Below the pieces are notes generated by a model. It searched no databases. It saw only the letters and a program-made list of their open reading frames with translations, and was not told where the DNA came from. A program made the translations under genes and the position numbers. From QHCA01 sp038237645 (GTDB lineage Bacteria > Actinomycetota > Actinomycetes > Mycobacteriales > QHCA01): 39,025 nucleotides of DNA. Shown here piece after piece: positions 1 through 8,594 of the stretch. Numbering within the stretch: position 1 is the stretch's first letter; each line of letters opens with the position of its first letter. The stretch covers positions 1 through 39,025 of the forward strand of contig JBBRYN010000028.1 in the NCBI GenBank assembly GCA_038237645.1. The letters run 5' to 3'.

Positions 1-739
1 ATCGTCGTACCGTTGTCACTCACTCGTGGCCCCTCCGCTGTCGGCTCGAATCCACCGCCAGCATCGAGGGGCCACGGGCCTTCACCCCGGAACCTGCGAG
101 CTCACAAAATCGTGTCGTTCCCCCTCAACTTCGAAGAACCTGGTATCCCCTGACCGGTACCTCACGATTCAGTCCCCGGCCCCCTCATCTCATGGCCGCT
201 CCGGTCTCAGTCTCGGTCTCATTCACCGCCGTCCGGGGTTGGCGGGGGCAGCAGTGGACCACCCGGAAGATGGAGGCTCTGGTCAAACCTGACAACCCAA
301 GGCACCGCCTCGCTGGACCAGGCGATCTTGGCCAGCAACACGTGCCGCTGCCCACCCTTGCGGGCGCTTGCATCGGCCGAAACCGCGCCCGACTTGGGCC
401 CCGAGGCGAAACGCTGCACGTCGAATCGGAAGCTTCGGTGCTCACCGAGTCGGGGGCTGACCCCGGTCTCAGTGGCCCACGAACTGCCGCTGCACCCGCC
501 GTACCGGCCCAGGGCCTCAGCGCGCTGGGGACCGGATGGCTTGCATCGCGCTCCGGTCCGTGCCTCAAGATGTTGGCTGAATCGGCGTTAGACCGGGCGT
601 CAGCTACGATGCCCCGGTGACAAAGGCCTTCGATGGTGTCGAACCGGGACACTTGGGCGCCAGGGTGGGACTTTCCGACGAGCGATCAGCCTGACGCCGG
701 CTGGGTGGCTGTCGACGCGGATCGTGGAGTGAGGGACGC
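1..739. other. Left-edge region without a supported gene
   Basis: Several overlapping open frames exist on both strands (for example about 192-620 forward and 185-652 reverse), but this is expected at this GC content. Their translations are low-complexity, rich in Arg, Pro and Ala, and contain no domain I recognise. No tRNA, rRNA or repeat was found. The last 20 bases carry the ribosome binding site of the gene starting at 740. A diverged gene remnant cannot be excluded. Confidence 0.5.
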
Positions 740-1519
740 ATGAGCGGTGCTCGATTGGGTGCGACGGTGGTCGGTGGCATCCTCGCAGCGGTGCTCGTCG
801 GGGGCGGCGTGACCTATGTGGTGGCTCCCAGCCGCATCGCCTCCGTGACCAGGCTGTTCGGTGCGGCCCACAGCAACTGGCGGTCCGGGACCGAGCAAGG
901 AGAAGCTCCATCGCCGGCAGCCGGTGGATCCCGCGGGCCAGGGACGGGCCCCGGGGCGGTTGGTGGCGAGACGGCCCAGCATCCCCGGCCGGTCACGTCC
1001 GGGGCGCCGCCGATCAGAGCCCCCGGCCGAAGCCGACCCATCACGTCCGGGGCGCAGCCGCCCAATCCGCCCAGACCCCCTGGCGGAAGCCGGCCGCCGA
1101 CCGACTGCACCGGTGATCTGGTCGCCAGCCTGCCGGACAGTCTGTCGGGCAGCAGCACAATCTACGGCTATACCTACCTCTATTACAACGCCGGCCGGGT
1201 GTGTGCGCAGACGACGAAGACGTCTGCGTGGTCCGACCGCTCCTCACGCGTTGGCGCCTACCTCATTCAGTGCACGGAAAGCCGAGCCGCCGACGGGGGC
1301 TGTCACACCGTGACAAGCAACTCCGACGTGAAGGACACCACCAGCCGTGGACCTGTCGTATGGCTGGCAGCCGTCGCCGGCGGCGTCACGCACTGCGTCG
1401 ACGTCTTCGGTGAGGTCTTCAGCGAGCCGAACGCAGCCGGCTCCCGCGCTATGACCGCGGGCCCCGCCACCTATTGCCCCACGACCGCGGCAGGCAAGGT
1501 CGTCTTCCGGAGACGGTGA
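740..1519 (+). CDS. Membrane-anchored or secreted protein with Pro/Gly-rich linker and six-cysteine C-terminal domain (unknown function)
   Basis: No family is recognised. The 259-residue protein opens with a short polar stretch and one hydrophobic segment (about residues 7-29), consistent with a signal anchor or signal peptide. Residues about 50-108 form a Pro/Gly/Arg-rich linker that contains a short internal duplication: TCACGTCCGGGGCGC at 993-1007 recurs at 1041-1055, 48 bases or 16 codons later. The C-terminal ~150 residues are richer in Ser, Thr and Tyr and contain six cysteines (in the contexts TDC, RVC, IQC, GGC, THC and TYC), enough for three disulfides in an exported domain. The ATG is preceded by a good GAGGGA ribosome binding site. 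The gene stands alone, tail to tail with the M14 remnant. That it is real and exported is inferred from its architecture; its function is unknown. Confidence 0.7.
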   Translation: MSGARLGATVVGGILAAVLVGGGVTYVVAPSRIASVTRLFGAAHSNWRSGTEQGEAPSPAAGGSRGPGTGPGAVGGETAQHPRPVTSGAPPIRAPGRSRPITSGAQPPNPPRPPGGSRPPTDCTGDLVASLPDSLSGSSTIYGYTYLYYNAGRVCAQTTKTSAWSDRSSRVGAYLIQCTESRAADGGCHTVTSNSDVKDTTSRGPVVWLAAVAGGVTHCVDVFGEVFSEPNAAGSRAMTAGPATYCPTTAAGKVVFRRR

Positions 1520-1625
1520 CCTGACCCGCCGCGCTGCGCAAGGTCGCAGCGCCACCTGCACCAATTCTTCGGCCGGACCGGCGTCCCGGGCGTCGAAGCG
1601 CACGACGAAGCAGCGAAATGACAAA

Positions 1626-2518
1626 CTAAGCGGCGTGGGTGCCGCACTGCATCTCCTTGTTGGTCACCCTGTAGATGCAGTCGGAGGCTTCCAGAAGCAT
1701 GAGCACCGCCCTCCCAGTTGCGCCACGTCTCACGACCGATGACCGAGCCGGGTGGGTAGAAACCGCCACCGCCGGCGCCGGTCGGGTACATCTCAAAGGT
1801 GTACGAGAAGTCCTTGTGGACGCCCCACATCCAGTCGTCGATGGTGCCGTCGGTGATGTAGAGGCCGGAGGCCTGTTCGGGCGTGTAACCGTTGGTGTTG
1901 GCCATCTGCTTGCCCAGCGTCACGTGCGCGCCGCGATCGTCCTGCGTCAACCCTGGCCCCAAGTCGTTGTAGGTGTACCCGTACGGCCAGAGCACGAGCT
2001 CGGAGTGGAAGTCGATGTTGGCCTTGATCTGCTGCTTGCCATCGATCACCCGAGTGTTGACGAAGTCGGCGACCACGTGAGTTTCCGGCGCCGAGAACGC
2101 CGACGGGCCGCGATAGGTCAGCGACGCGGTGTTTCCTGACGACCCGTTGCAGCAGCCCCAGTTGCAGTCCCAGTTGCGGTTGAGGTCGGTGCCGACGTTG
2201 GGCGAACCGTTGTTGGGCTGCCGGTTCTTGCGCCAGGAGCGGTACGAGCCGCTGGCGATGTCGTATTCGACGCCGTCGGGGTTGACCATGAAGACGATCC
2301 AGATCTCCCGAGTGTCCACAATGGCCTTGATGCGTGGGTCGCTGGCGTATTTCCCGGTGCGCTCGTTGACGATGTAGAGGCACATCTCGACGGTGAGGTG
2401 CTCCCGGGCGAGCTGGTTGCAGGTGAAGAGCACCTCGGGCTCGTTCTCGTCGGCGCCGACGTTGTCGGAGACCTTGACTGCCCACAGATCGCGGGCCTCA
2501 TGTGACTTGCCTACACTG
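1626..2518 (-). pseudogene. M14 zinc carboxypeptidase remnant (carboxypeptidase T-like), truncated and frameshifted
   Basis: The frame contains much of a secreted actinobacterial carboxypeptidase of family M14. It shows a TDLNRNW substrate-binding region, a second zinc-ligand His in DFHSELVLWPYGYT and the catalytic Glu in YTFEMYP. Three lesions are visible. First, the signal peptide, propeptide and start of the catalytic domain are missing; similarity begins abruptly near 2518, where another gene fragment is joined. Second, the first zinc site, normally H-A-R-E, reads L-A-R-E, a one-base CAC to CTC change, so the first zinc ligand is lost. Third, near 1712 an extra base breaks the frame: reading on in the shifted frame restores a normal C-terminus (VLMLLEASDCIYRV...) ending at a TAG at 1626-1628. 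Loss of a metal ligand plus the other damage argues for a dead gene rather than sequencing error. Confidence 0.85.
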
Positions 2519-2755
2519 CCAGTAGGTGAGGGCATCGCGGTCGGGAGCGCGATCGGTCGGCGTGTGCAGCGCGACGAGGCCGCGTTGCACATCGCTGACG
2601 CAATGGAAGATCAGGTCACGTACGGCCCAGCCGACGCAGCCCGTGGGCAGCCAGGACTTCTCGTCATCGACCGTCGCGACGACGGCACCGAAGGCGCGGT
2701 AGGACGCCGTGAGTACGTCAGCGGGCGAGCGCAGGTCAGTGGCCGGAGCCCTCGA
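2519..2755 (-). pseudogene. Fragment of a maleylpyruvate-isomerase-like (DinB-type) N-terminal domain
   Basis: One reverse-strand frame, closed upstream by a stop at 2756-2758, encodes about 79 residues resembling the N-terminal helical domain of the mycothiol-dependent maleylpyruvate isomerase/DinB superfamily (TIGR03083-like). It runs from DLRSPADVLTASYRAF through EKSWLPTGCVGWAVRDLIFH to VSDVQRGLVALHTPTDRAP and a final ALTYW. No start codon with a ribosome binding site is present, and the rest of the usual protein is absent. Immediately after ALTYW the DNA switches to the M14 peptidase remnant in another frame. The family call rests on my recollection of the motif pattern. Confidence 0.6.
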
Positions 2756-3431
2756 TCAGTGGTTGGACACCTCGCGAGTATGCCGCGCCAGGTGCCCGGG
2801 TGTGCCTGCTACCGGCGAAGGCCTGCAGGGCGCTGCAGTCGCCGTTGAAGTAGTCCTGGTCGCCGGGGAAAGTGCCGCTGTCGGCGTACTGCCAGATCGT
2901 CTGGTAGGCCCAACCGGCGGGCAGGATCCCCGGATCACTGCCCCAGCGGGCAATGAACAGTGGATCGTTGCCGAAGCCGCCGTTGTTTCCGGTGCAGGTG
3001 TTCCCCCAGTCGGTGGTCGTGTAGACGGTCGGATACCGGCCGGTGCGGTTGTGGACCGAATCGCTGAATTCGTGCAGCCAGCCCACCATCGCGGCCTGCG
3101 ACAGGCCATAGCACGAGGCGCCGTACGGGTTGTACTCCATATCGAGCATCGGCGGCAGCGTGATGCTGTCGGCGGACCAACCGCCGCCCCACCCGACGAG
3201 GTAGTCGGCCTGGGCAGCGACGGAGGAGCGGTCCGGGAGTCCGAAGTGGTGGGCCCCGCGGATGAGCCCGGCCCGGGCCGAGCCGTCATACTGCTGCGAG
3301 AAGTACGGGTTCTGGTAGTTGGTGGACTCGGGGGCCTTGACATAGGCGAAACGAGATGCAGCCGCATAGACCGAGGTCCAATCCACGTTGCCCTGCCAGC
3401 CGGACACGTCCAGCCCCGGGGTCTGGGGCAC
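2736..3431 (-). CDS. GH25 family lysozyme (N-acetylmuramidase), apparently without signal peptide
   Basis: The product is a glycoside hydrolase family 25 domain, which cuts the N-acetylmuramic acid-N-acetylglucosamine bond of peptidoglycan. Visible family features are the N-terminal GLDVSGWQG with its Asp, a YVKAPEST strand, the catalytic D-x-E motif in LPPMLDMEYNPYG, and a typical C-terminal WQYADSGTFPGDQDYFNGD. The domain looks full length (about 210 residues), with an odd extra tail of about 20 residues. The only usable start is a GTG at 3431. Upstream, in frame, is LAAGLPLGADQAVPQTPG, which looks like the end of a secretion signal, but it then runs into the end of the diguanylate cyclase gene with no start codon. 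The gene has therefore probably lost its export signal and promoter. It may be a pseudogene, although the catalytic domain itself is intact. Confidence 0.7.
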   Translation of the reverse strand: MPQTPGLDVSGWQGNVDWTSVYAAASRFAYVKAPESTNYQNPYFSQQYDGSARAGLIRGAHHFGLPDRSSVAAQADYLVGWGGGWSADSITLPPMLDMEYNPYGASCYGLSQAAMVGWLHEFSDSVHNRTGRYPTVYTTTDWGNTCTGNNGGFGNDPLFIARWGSDPGILPAGWAYQTIWQYADSGTFPGDQDYFNGDCSALQAFAGSRHTRAPGAAYSRGVQPLIEGSGH

Positions 3432-3468
3432 CGCTTGGTCGGCGCCAAGCGGGAGCCCGGCCGCCAGC

Positions 3469-5142
3469 TCACCCGATCGGCAAATGGGGGCCGTCGGTGG
3501 CGACCCGATTCCGGCCGGTGCCCTTGGCGGCGTACAGATTCTGGTCGGCCCGGCCGAGCAACTCCGGGATTGTCTCCTCGCCGGGGCGGGCGGCGGCCCC
3601 GCCGATGCTGACGGTCACCGGGAGCACGCCGGTGACCGGCTTCCAGGGGTACGACGCCACCGCCCGGCTAACCTCCTCGAGCCGGTGGGCCACCTGCGCC
3701 GGGTCGAGGCCGGGCAGCACCACCAGGAACTCGTCGCCACCCATCCGGGCGGCGAAGCCGCTCTCCGTGGGGGCCGGGCTATCGCCCGCCGGGCCTTCGA
3801 TCGCGGAAGTGATGAGCCCGGCGACCAGGATCAGCACCTGGTCGCCGACGTCGTGGGAGAGGGAGTCGTTGATGCCCTTGAAATGGTCGAGGTCGACGAA
3901 GGCCAGCGACAGCGGTGTTCCGCTGCGCTCGGCCTCATCGAGCAGGGCGGGAAGCTCCTCGTCGACGAAGCGGCGGTTGCGTAGCCCGGTCAGCGGGTCG
4001 CGACGGGCCTGCTCGCGGAAGCGCTCGGCCTGCTGGCGGGCCTCGGTGGTCTCCAGGACCGCCTGCCGGGTGCGGGCCTGGGCGGAGCGTTCCAGCGAGT
4101 GCATCTGCTCCGCGTCGACATGGAACTTCTTGTACGCCTCAAACGCCCGCTGATACTGGCCGGTGGCCGCGTAGAGCTCGGCCTGCTCCCGCTGGGCCCG
4201 CACCCGCATGTCAGTCAGGCCATCCGCGTCGCACGCCTCGCGACAGGCGGACAGGGTCGCCTGGGCGCGGTCGGTGTCGCCGAGATGCCGCTGGACCTCG
4301 GCCAACGTGAGCAGTGACTCCGCCAGGCCATCGGGGTTGGGGTTGTCCGCGACCGAGTCGATGCACGCGTGCAGGGTGCCCTCGGCCTCGGCGTATCGGC
4401 CCAGCCCGGCCTGGGCCACGGCGATGACGTGCTGAAAGCTGACATTCATGTGGAAGTCCCGCGCGGCGGCAACGTCGATCATCCGTTCGGCCAGTTCCCA
4501 AGACCGCTGGTACTCCCCAGCAGCATGCTCGGCTCCCGATAAATTGCCGAGGAGGCACAGGAGCAGGTAGACCCCGCCGCTGTCCGGCGTGCCGTCCGAG
4601 GCCAGGACCTGCTCCGCCTCATGGGCGCGCTCCCGGGCGCCCTCGAGCGACCTCGCCCAGCCCAGCGCGCGGGCCAGGGTCATCAGGTGGTGCACCCGCT
4701 CCCGGGGCGGGGTCGTGTCGTCGAGCAATTCCATCGCGCGGACGGCGTGGTCCAGGCCGGCCGCCGGATCGCCGAGCAGGTACTGGAGCCAGACGAGGTG
4801 ACGGTGGCTTGCCGCAAGTACGGCTCGGTCGCCGTTGTCGGTGGCCCACTTGTTGACGTCCCAGATCAGCCGCGCGGCCGCGGCCGCGCTGCCCTCGCCC
4901 AGCAGGTGACGGGCCCGCACCAGCCGTCCGCGCATCAGCAGGTCGGACCGGCCGAGCACCGCGGCGACTCGTTCGACTTCCAGCACGGCGTCGAGGTCTG
5001 GGCCGGCGGCCGACGGGACCTCGAGGACCTCCAGGGCGGCTGACAGCCTCGCCGCCTCCTGAGCCGCCGAGCCAGCCGCCCGGGCGTCTTCGAACGCCCG
5101 GTAGCCGGGCTGACCCGGGTGGCTCGGGCGGGTGCGGTTCAC
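3469..5142 (-). CDS. TPR-repeat diguanylate cyclase (GGDEF domain)
   Basis: About 557 residues. The N-terminal ~380 residues are Ala/Leu-rich helical repeats of the TPR type; a short charged helix then leads into a GGDEF domain starting at DPLTGLRNRRF. The metal-binding FVDLDHFKGIND motif and an intact GGDEF signature at about residue 468 indicate an active diguanylate cyclase making cyclic di-GMP from two GTP. The residues at the usual I-site position (RxxD, five residues before GGDEF) do not match, so product inhibition is probably weak. There is no signal peptide or membrane segment, so it is cytosolic, with the TPR region as likely protein-interaction sensor. The start is uncertain: the frame stays open to 5358, but the upstream part overlaps the CGNR gene and looks non-coding. 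GTG at 5142 was chosen, with AGAGG directly in front. In Streptomyces cyclic di-GMP controls development through BldD, which is relevant background only. Confidence 0.85.
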   Translation of the reverse strand: MNRTRPSHPGQPGYRAFEDARAAGSAAQEAARLSAALEVLEVPSAAGPDLDAVLEVERVAAVLGRSDLLMRGRLVRARHLLGEGSAAAAARLIWDVNKWATDNGDRAVLAASHRHLVWLQYLLGDPAAGLDHAVRAMELLDDTTPPRERVHHLMTLARALGWARSLEGARERAHEAEQVLASDGTPDSGGVYLLLCLLGNLSGAEHAAGEYQRSWELAERMIDVAAARDFHMNVSFQHVIAVAQAGLGRYAEAEGTLHACIDSVADNPNPDGLAESLLTLAEVQRHLGDTDRAQATLSACREACDADGLTDMRVRAQREQAELYAATGQYQRAFEAYKKFHVDAEQMHSLERSAQARTRQAVLETTEARQQAERFREQARRDPLTGLRNRRFVDEELPALLDEAERSGTPLSLAFVDLDHFKGINDSLSHDVGDQVLILVAGLITSAIEGPAGDSPAPTESGFAARMGGDEFLVVLPGLDPAQVAHRLEEVSRAVASYPWKPVTGVLPVTVSIGGAAARPGEETIPELLGRADQNLYAAKGTGRNRVATDGPHLPIG

Positions 5143-5222
5143 CCTCTGGCTATCGGCACCCTGGCCCGATACCTGTGACGCCCGGCCCAGCCGGCTCACC
5201 GGCCCACGCGGCCGCCTGCGGC

Positions 5223-5780
5223 TCACGTACCGGGACCTATCCCATGCCGGTGGACATGTGCCGCCACCCGGGCGCGGTTTCCGCAGATCCGCCCATCGCA
5301 CCAGCGTCTTTCGGCCCGATGGGAGAGGAAGACCTGCCGGCACGGTGCGCCGGCACACCGCCGCAGCGCGGCGGCTTGCGGGCTGAGCAGGAGGTCGACG
5401 ACGGCTCGCCCGAGCAGATGCGCGACACAGTCGAGGGGGTCGCCGGCCCCGGTGAGCCCGCCGCCCGCCGTCGGTGCCAGCCGGAACGGTGCGGCGAGCA
5501 GGCCGGGCCGGGTCGCTCGCTCGAACGCTGCCGGCGACGGCGGTTTGTGCTCGACCAGGTAGTGCATGACCTGCTGCGTCGCGTCGCGTTGGACCCGAAG
5601 GCTCGCCACCGCGCTAGCCGGCAGGTCCGCAAGGTGAGGGGCGAAGACCGGCCAGGTCCCCGCCCAACTGCGGAACTCCCCAAGGGTGGCGATGCGATCT
5701 CGAGCAGTCGAGGACAGCGTGTTCGCGAACGCGATGGCAAGCTGGCCGGGGTCGGGGCTCATCGTCGGCCAGCGTACCAT
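5223..5780 (-). CDS. CGNR zinc finger / ABATE-domain protein
   Basis: About 185 residues. The N-terminal part matches the ABATE-type helical domain (AIAFANTLSSTARDRIATL...). The C-terminus carries the CGNR zinc finger, with two cysteines in RRCAGAPCRQ, then WCDGRICGNRARV, giving four zinc-ligand cysteines and the diagnostic C-G-N-R. These proteins are presumed stress-related transcription regulators, but the DNA target is unknown. The ATG at 5780 was chosen because it lies closest to the conserved start (MVRWPTMSPDPGQLAIAFANT); an ATG at 5762 is an alternative, and the open frame further upstream overlaps the divergent gene. It is divergent from the DUF6196 gene with 44 bases between the starts, and 80 bases upstream of the diguanylate cyclase on the same strand. 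Confidence 0.85.
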   Translation of the reverse strand: MVRWPTMSPDPGQLAIAFANTLSSTARDRIATLGEFRSWAGTWPVFAPHLADLPASAVASLRVQRDATQQVMHYLVEHKPPSPAAFERATRPGLLAAPFRLAPTAGGGLTGAGDPLDCVAHLLGRAVVDLLLSPQAAALRRCAGAPCRQVFLSHRAERRWCDGRICGNRARVAAHVHRHGIGPGT

Positions 5781-5824
5781 GCTAATGGGTTGACGCATTA
5801 GGCGCGCGATGTGACGCTGACCGC

Positions 5825-6574
5825 ATGGTGACGGTGTCGCACGAGGTGCCTGCCCAGACCGAGGCCCGGCTACGTGGTGTCTTCCGGCGGTCCGAGGTGG
5901 ACTGGCTGCCGGGACTGTGGGCATTCGTGGAGGACGACCAGGCAAGCGGCCGCGGTGACTCGATCGCCGTGATCCGCGATGGTGGTCGCCTCAGCGCACT
6001 GTGTCCCGCCGGGGCTGACACCGAGCGGTTCGGCGTCTTCCGCGTGGTGCTTCCCCGTGGGGCCGACGACAGTGGATTCGTGGGATGGCTGGCTTCCCGC
6101 GTCAAGGCACGGACCGGCAGCGGGCTGTTCGTCGTCTGCGGCCACAACCGCGCTCGCGGCGGCATCTTCGACTTCTACGGCATACCCGAAGCGGAGACCG
6201 GTGGAGTACGCGCGCTCCTCGACCGCACGTGCACCGCTGATTCGCTCGACGGCGTGGTCATGCGGGTCGTCGCGACCGCCGCCGGCGCCGGCATCGGCAT
6301 CGGCACGGTGTTCTGCTTCGAGCAGGTCGGTGACTCGATCTCGGCGCGTTATGGCGGCGGCCGAGTCGTGCAGGGCTGGCTCGCCGGCACTGTCGACTCC
6401 GGCGCATCGGGTCTCCGCTTCGACTACCTGCAGGTCGACGTAGCGGGCCGAGTCGACAGTGGACAGTCCACAGGCACACTCGACCGGCTGCCCGACGGAC
6501 GACGGCGGCTCACCGAACACTTCATCTGGGCCTCGCGAGACGGCTCCGGCGCCAACCGCCTGGAGGAATTGTAA
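5825..6574 (+). CDS. DUF6196-type N-terminus fused to an N-acetylglutamate-synthase-like C-terminal domain
   Basis: A 249-residue protein with two recognisable parts. Residues 1 to about 140 resemble the actinobacterial DUF6196 family (start VTVSHEVPAQTEARLRGV, then PGLWAFVED). Residues about 145-249 resemble the small beta-barrel proteins often annotated as n-acetylglutamate synthase. These share a pattern of S-A-R-Y-G-G-G near the start, then G-x-L-x-G-x-V-D, a Y-L-Q-V-D strand, and a final W-A-S-R-D-G-S-G-A-N-R-L-E-E-L, all present here. That second family is not the arginine-pathway GNAT enzyme; the name is historical and no activity should be inferred. No transmembrane segment or signal peptide is seen. 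The gene ends three bases before the convergent PAC2 gene. The fusion is read directly from one open frame; the family names come from memory. Confidence 0.7.
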   Translation: MVTVSHEVPAQTEARLRGVFRRSEVDWLPGLWAFVEDDQASGRGDSIAVIRDGGRLSALCPAGADTERFGVFRVVLPRGADDSGFVGWLASRVKARTGSGLFVVCGHNRARGGIFDFYGIPEAETGGVRALLDRTCTADSLDGVVMRVVATAAGAGIGIGTVFCFEQVGDSISARYGGGRVVQGWLAGTVDSGASGLRFDYLQVDVAGRVDSGQSTGTLDRLPDGRRRLTEHFIWASRDGSGANRLEEL

Positions 6575-6577
6575 GAA

Positions 6578-7492
6578 TCAGATGTCGGTGCCGTCCGTGC
6601 GGCGAGTCTCCTGGGCGAGGAATCGCTCCAGCTCGGCGCCGAGTTCGTCCGCCGTGGGCAGCCCCTCGCCACCCTCGCCTAGCAGCCCCTCGCGGCCGGC
6701 CAGGAACTGATCGAACTGCCCCTCCAGCGCCTCGACCAACTCGGCGAACTGAGGCGACTCCTGCACGCGGGCGTCGACGGCCTCGCGTACGGCGGCCGCC
6801 TGATCGGCCAGGGCATCGGTCGGCAGCACCAGCCCGCCCGCGCTCGCGGCCGCGTCGAGCAGCTTGACCGCCGCGGCAGGGTAGGGAGTCTGGGCCAGGT
6901 AATGCGGGACATGGGCGGCGAATCCCATGGTGTCCACGCCGCGCTTGCCCAGCCGGTATTCGAGCAGGTGCCCGGCGCTGCCCGGCACCTGCACGGTGCT
7001 CACCCACGGCTCGGCCCCGGCGATGAGCTCCTTGCGGTTGGCATGGGCGGTGATCCCGAGCGGACGCGTGTGCGGCACGCCCATCGGGATGGCGTTGAGT
7101 CCGATCGTGAGGCCCACGCCCAGTCGCTTCACGACGAGGTGAACCGCTTCAACGAAGCGCTCCCATTGGTAGTCCGGCTCGTGGCCCGCGAGCAGGAAGA
7201 AGGCTGTGCCGGCGGAGTCGTGGACGAGGTGCACGGCCAGCTGGGGGTCTGTGTAGTCCTCCCAGTGATCCTCGACGAAGATCATGGCCGGCCGGCGGCC
7301 GCGGTAGTCCAGCAACTGGTCGATGTCGAAGGTCGCGACCGGCCGGGACCGCAGGGTGACAAGCAGATGCTCGCAGGCGATCCGCCGCGCCGCTCCCGCG
7401 TCGATGAAGCCGTCGAGGGCCTCGATCAACACCACGCCCTCGAGCGCAGGCAGATCTGGCTCCCACTCGAACAGCTGCCCGGGGTCGAGCAC
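6578..7492 (-). CDS. PAC2 family protein (proteasome-assembly-chaperone-like fold)
   Basis: About 304 residues, matching the actinobacterial PAC2 family. Markers are LEGVVLIEALDGFIDAG near the start, VATFDIDQLLDYRGRRP, and FVEDHWEDYTDPQLAVHLV, followed by G-L-N-A-I-P-M-G-V-P-H-T-R-P and a helical acidic C-terminus. In eukaryotes PAC2 proteins help assemble the proteasome; in actinobacteria their role is not settled. The start is a GTG at 7492 preceded by a strong GGGAGGG ribosome binding site at 8 bases, which fits the conserved LDPGQLFEW start; the open frame upstream is not used. It lies 22 bases downstream of the EamA gene on the same strand, so the two are probably cotranscribed. Confidence 0.88.
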   Translation of the reverse strand: MLDPGQLFEWEPDLPALEGVVLIEALDGFIDAGAARRIACEHLLVTLRSRPVATFDIDQLLDYRGRRPAMIFVEDHWEDYTDPQLAVHLVHDSAGTAFFLLAGHEPDYQWERFVEAVHLVVKRLGVGLTIGLNAIPMGVPHTRPLGITAHANRKELIAGAEPWVSTVQVPGSAGHLLEYRLGKRGVDTMGFAAHVPHYLAQTPYPAAAVKLLDAAASAGGLVLPTDALADQAAAVREAVDARVQESPQFAELVEALEGQFDQFLAGREGLLGEGGEGLPTADELGAELERFLAQETRRTDGTDI

Positions 7493-7514
7493 TGGCCTAG
7501 CCCTCCCTAGGTCG

Positions 7515-8438
7515 TCATCCGGCGGACACCGGTGCATCAACGGTAGCCCCCGCCTTGTCAGCCAGCACTGCCCTGGCCCGGGGACGGGCAGTGGGCAGGG
7601 TGGCCAGCACGGAGCCGATGAGCACGAGCGCGAAGCCCGCACCGGTGGCCAGGGTGAATCGCTCGTGCAGGATGAGGACGCCGAGCAGCACGGCCACGGC
7701 GGGGTTGACATAGGTGATCACCGTCGCCCGCGCCGGGCCCACCTCGGTGATCAGTTTGAAGAACACCAGGAAGGCGATCGCCGTACATAGAACCACCAGC
7801 ACCAGCAACGCGCCGATCGCTCGTTCGGTGGGCCAGTGCCGGGGAGCTTGGGCCAGCCCGGCCGGCAGGAAGGCCAGCGCCGCCACCGCAAGGGAGACGG
7901 CGATGACGCCGATTCCGGGCAGGTCGCGCAGGCCCCGGGCCAGGAACACCGGCCCGAGGGCATAGCCCACCACGACGCCGGCGACCGCCGCGACGGCCCA
8001 CAGGTCGCCACCGCCCACCTCGAAACCGACGAGCGCCCCCACCCCGGCCAGCCCGGTGAGCAGGCCGAGCAGCCGGCGCGCTCCGAGCCGCTCCCGGCCG
8101 GTCCCGAAAAGGGCCAACACCGCGCTGAGCAGCGGCACGCCGGCGAGGAGCAGCGCGGTCAGCGAGCTGGACAGCCGCTGCTCGGCATAGCCCAGCAAGA
8201 GCCAGGGCGCGCAGATCTCGACCGCGGAGAAGGCCAGCAGCGGGCGCCAGCGAGCGAGCACAGGCCGCAGGTGGCCCCGTGCCGCCGCGATGGGCAGGAG
8301 TAGCGCCGCCGCCAGACCGGTCCGGGCAAGGACGAGCGTGGACGGCGCCAGTTCGCCGACCGCGACCTTGATCAGCAGGTAGGGGACGCCCCAGATCAGG
8401 CACATCGCAGCGAACAGCCACCATCCGCGCCTGCTCAC
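7515..8438 (-). CDS. EamA-family (DMT superfamily) transporter
   Basis: About 307 residues with ten hydrophobic segments arranged as two five-helix EamA repeats. The first begins at WWLFAAMCLIWGVPYLLIKV and carries the typical W-G-x-x-Y-L-x-x-K signature; the second begins near DLWAVAAVAGVVVGYALGPVF. It is probably an inner-membrane exporter of small metabolites; the substrate cannot be told from the sequence. The frame is open far upstream (to 9749), but that part is antisense to the FHA-ABC gene. A GTG at 8438 with GGGAG six bases upstream gives the expected N-terminus. It is divergent from the FHA-ABC transporter, with a 156-base gap that must hold promoters for both directions. Confidence 0.88.
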   Translation of the reverse strand: MSRRGWWLFAAMCLIWGVPYLLIKVAVGELAPSTLVLARTGLAAALLLPIAAARGHLRPVLARWRPLLAFSAVEICAPWLLLGYAEQRLSSSLTALLLAGVPLLSAVLALFGTGRERLGARRLLGLLTGLAGVGALVGFEVGGGDLWAVAAVAGVVVGYALGPVFLARGLRDLPGIGVIAVSLAVAALAFLPAGLAQAPRHWPTERAIGALLVLVVLCTAIAFLVFFKLITEVGPARATVITYVNPAVAVLLGVLILHERFTLATGAGFALVLIGSVLATLPTARPRARAVLADKAGATVDAPVSAG

Positions 8439-8594
8439 CCGCAACTCCCGTCGGTTGACCGCCTCATGAGGCCCAATGTCGCCTGCCCCCCTGACATTCC
8501 GCCCGGACCGGACAACCGAGCCGGCCGATGGAGTGCCGGCGACTGCGTGCGGGTGGGTATCAACCGCCGAGAACACGGATGGCACACTCCCCGC

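Noticed and set aside
41..60. GGCTCGAATCC resembling a tRNA T-loop
   Set aside because: No matching stems and no acceptor or anticodon arms could be built around it.
185..652. Overlapping open frames of 60-155 codons on both strands at the left edge
   Set aside because: No motif or ribosome binding site; composition is Arg/Pro/Ala-rich as in random high-GC frames.
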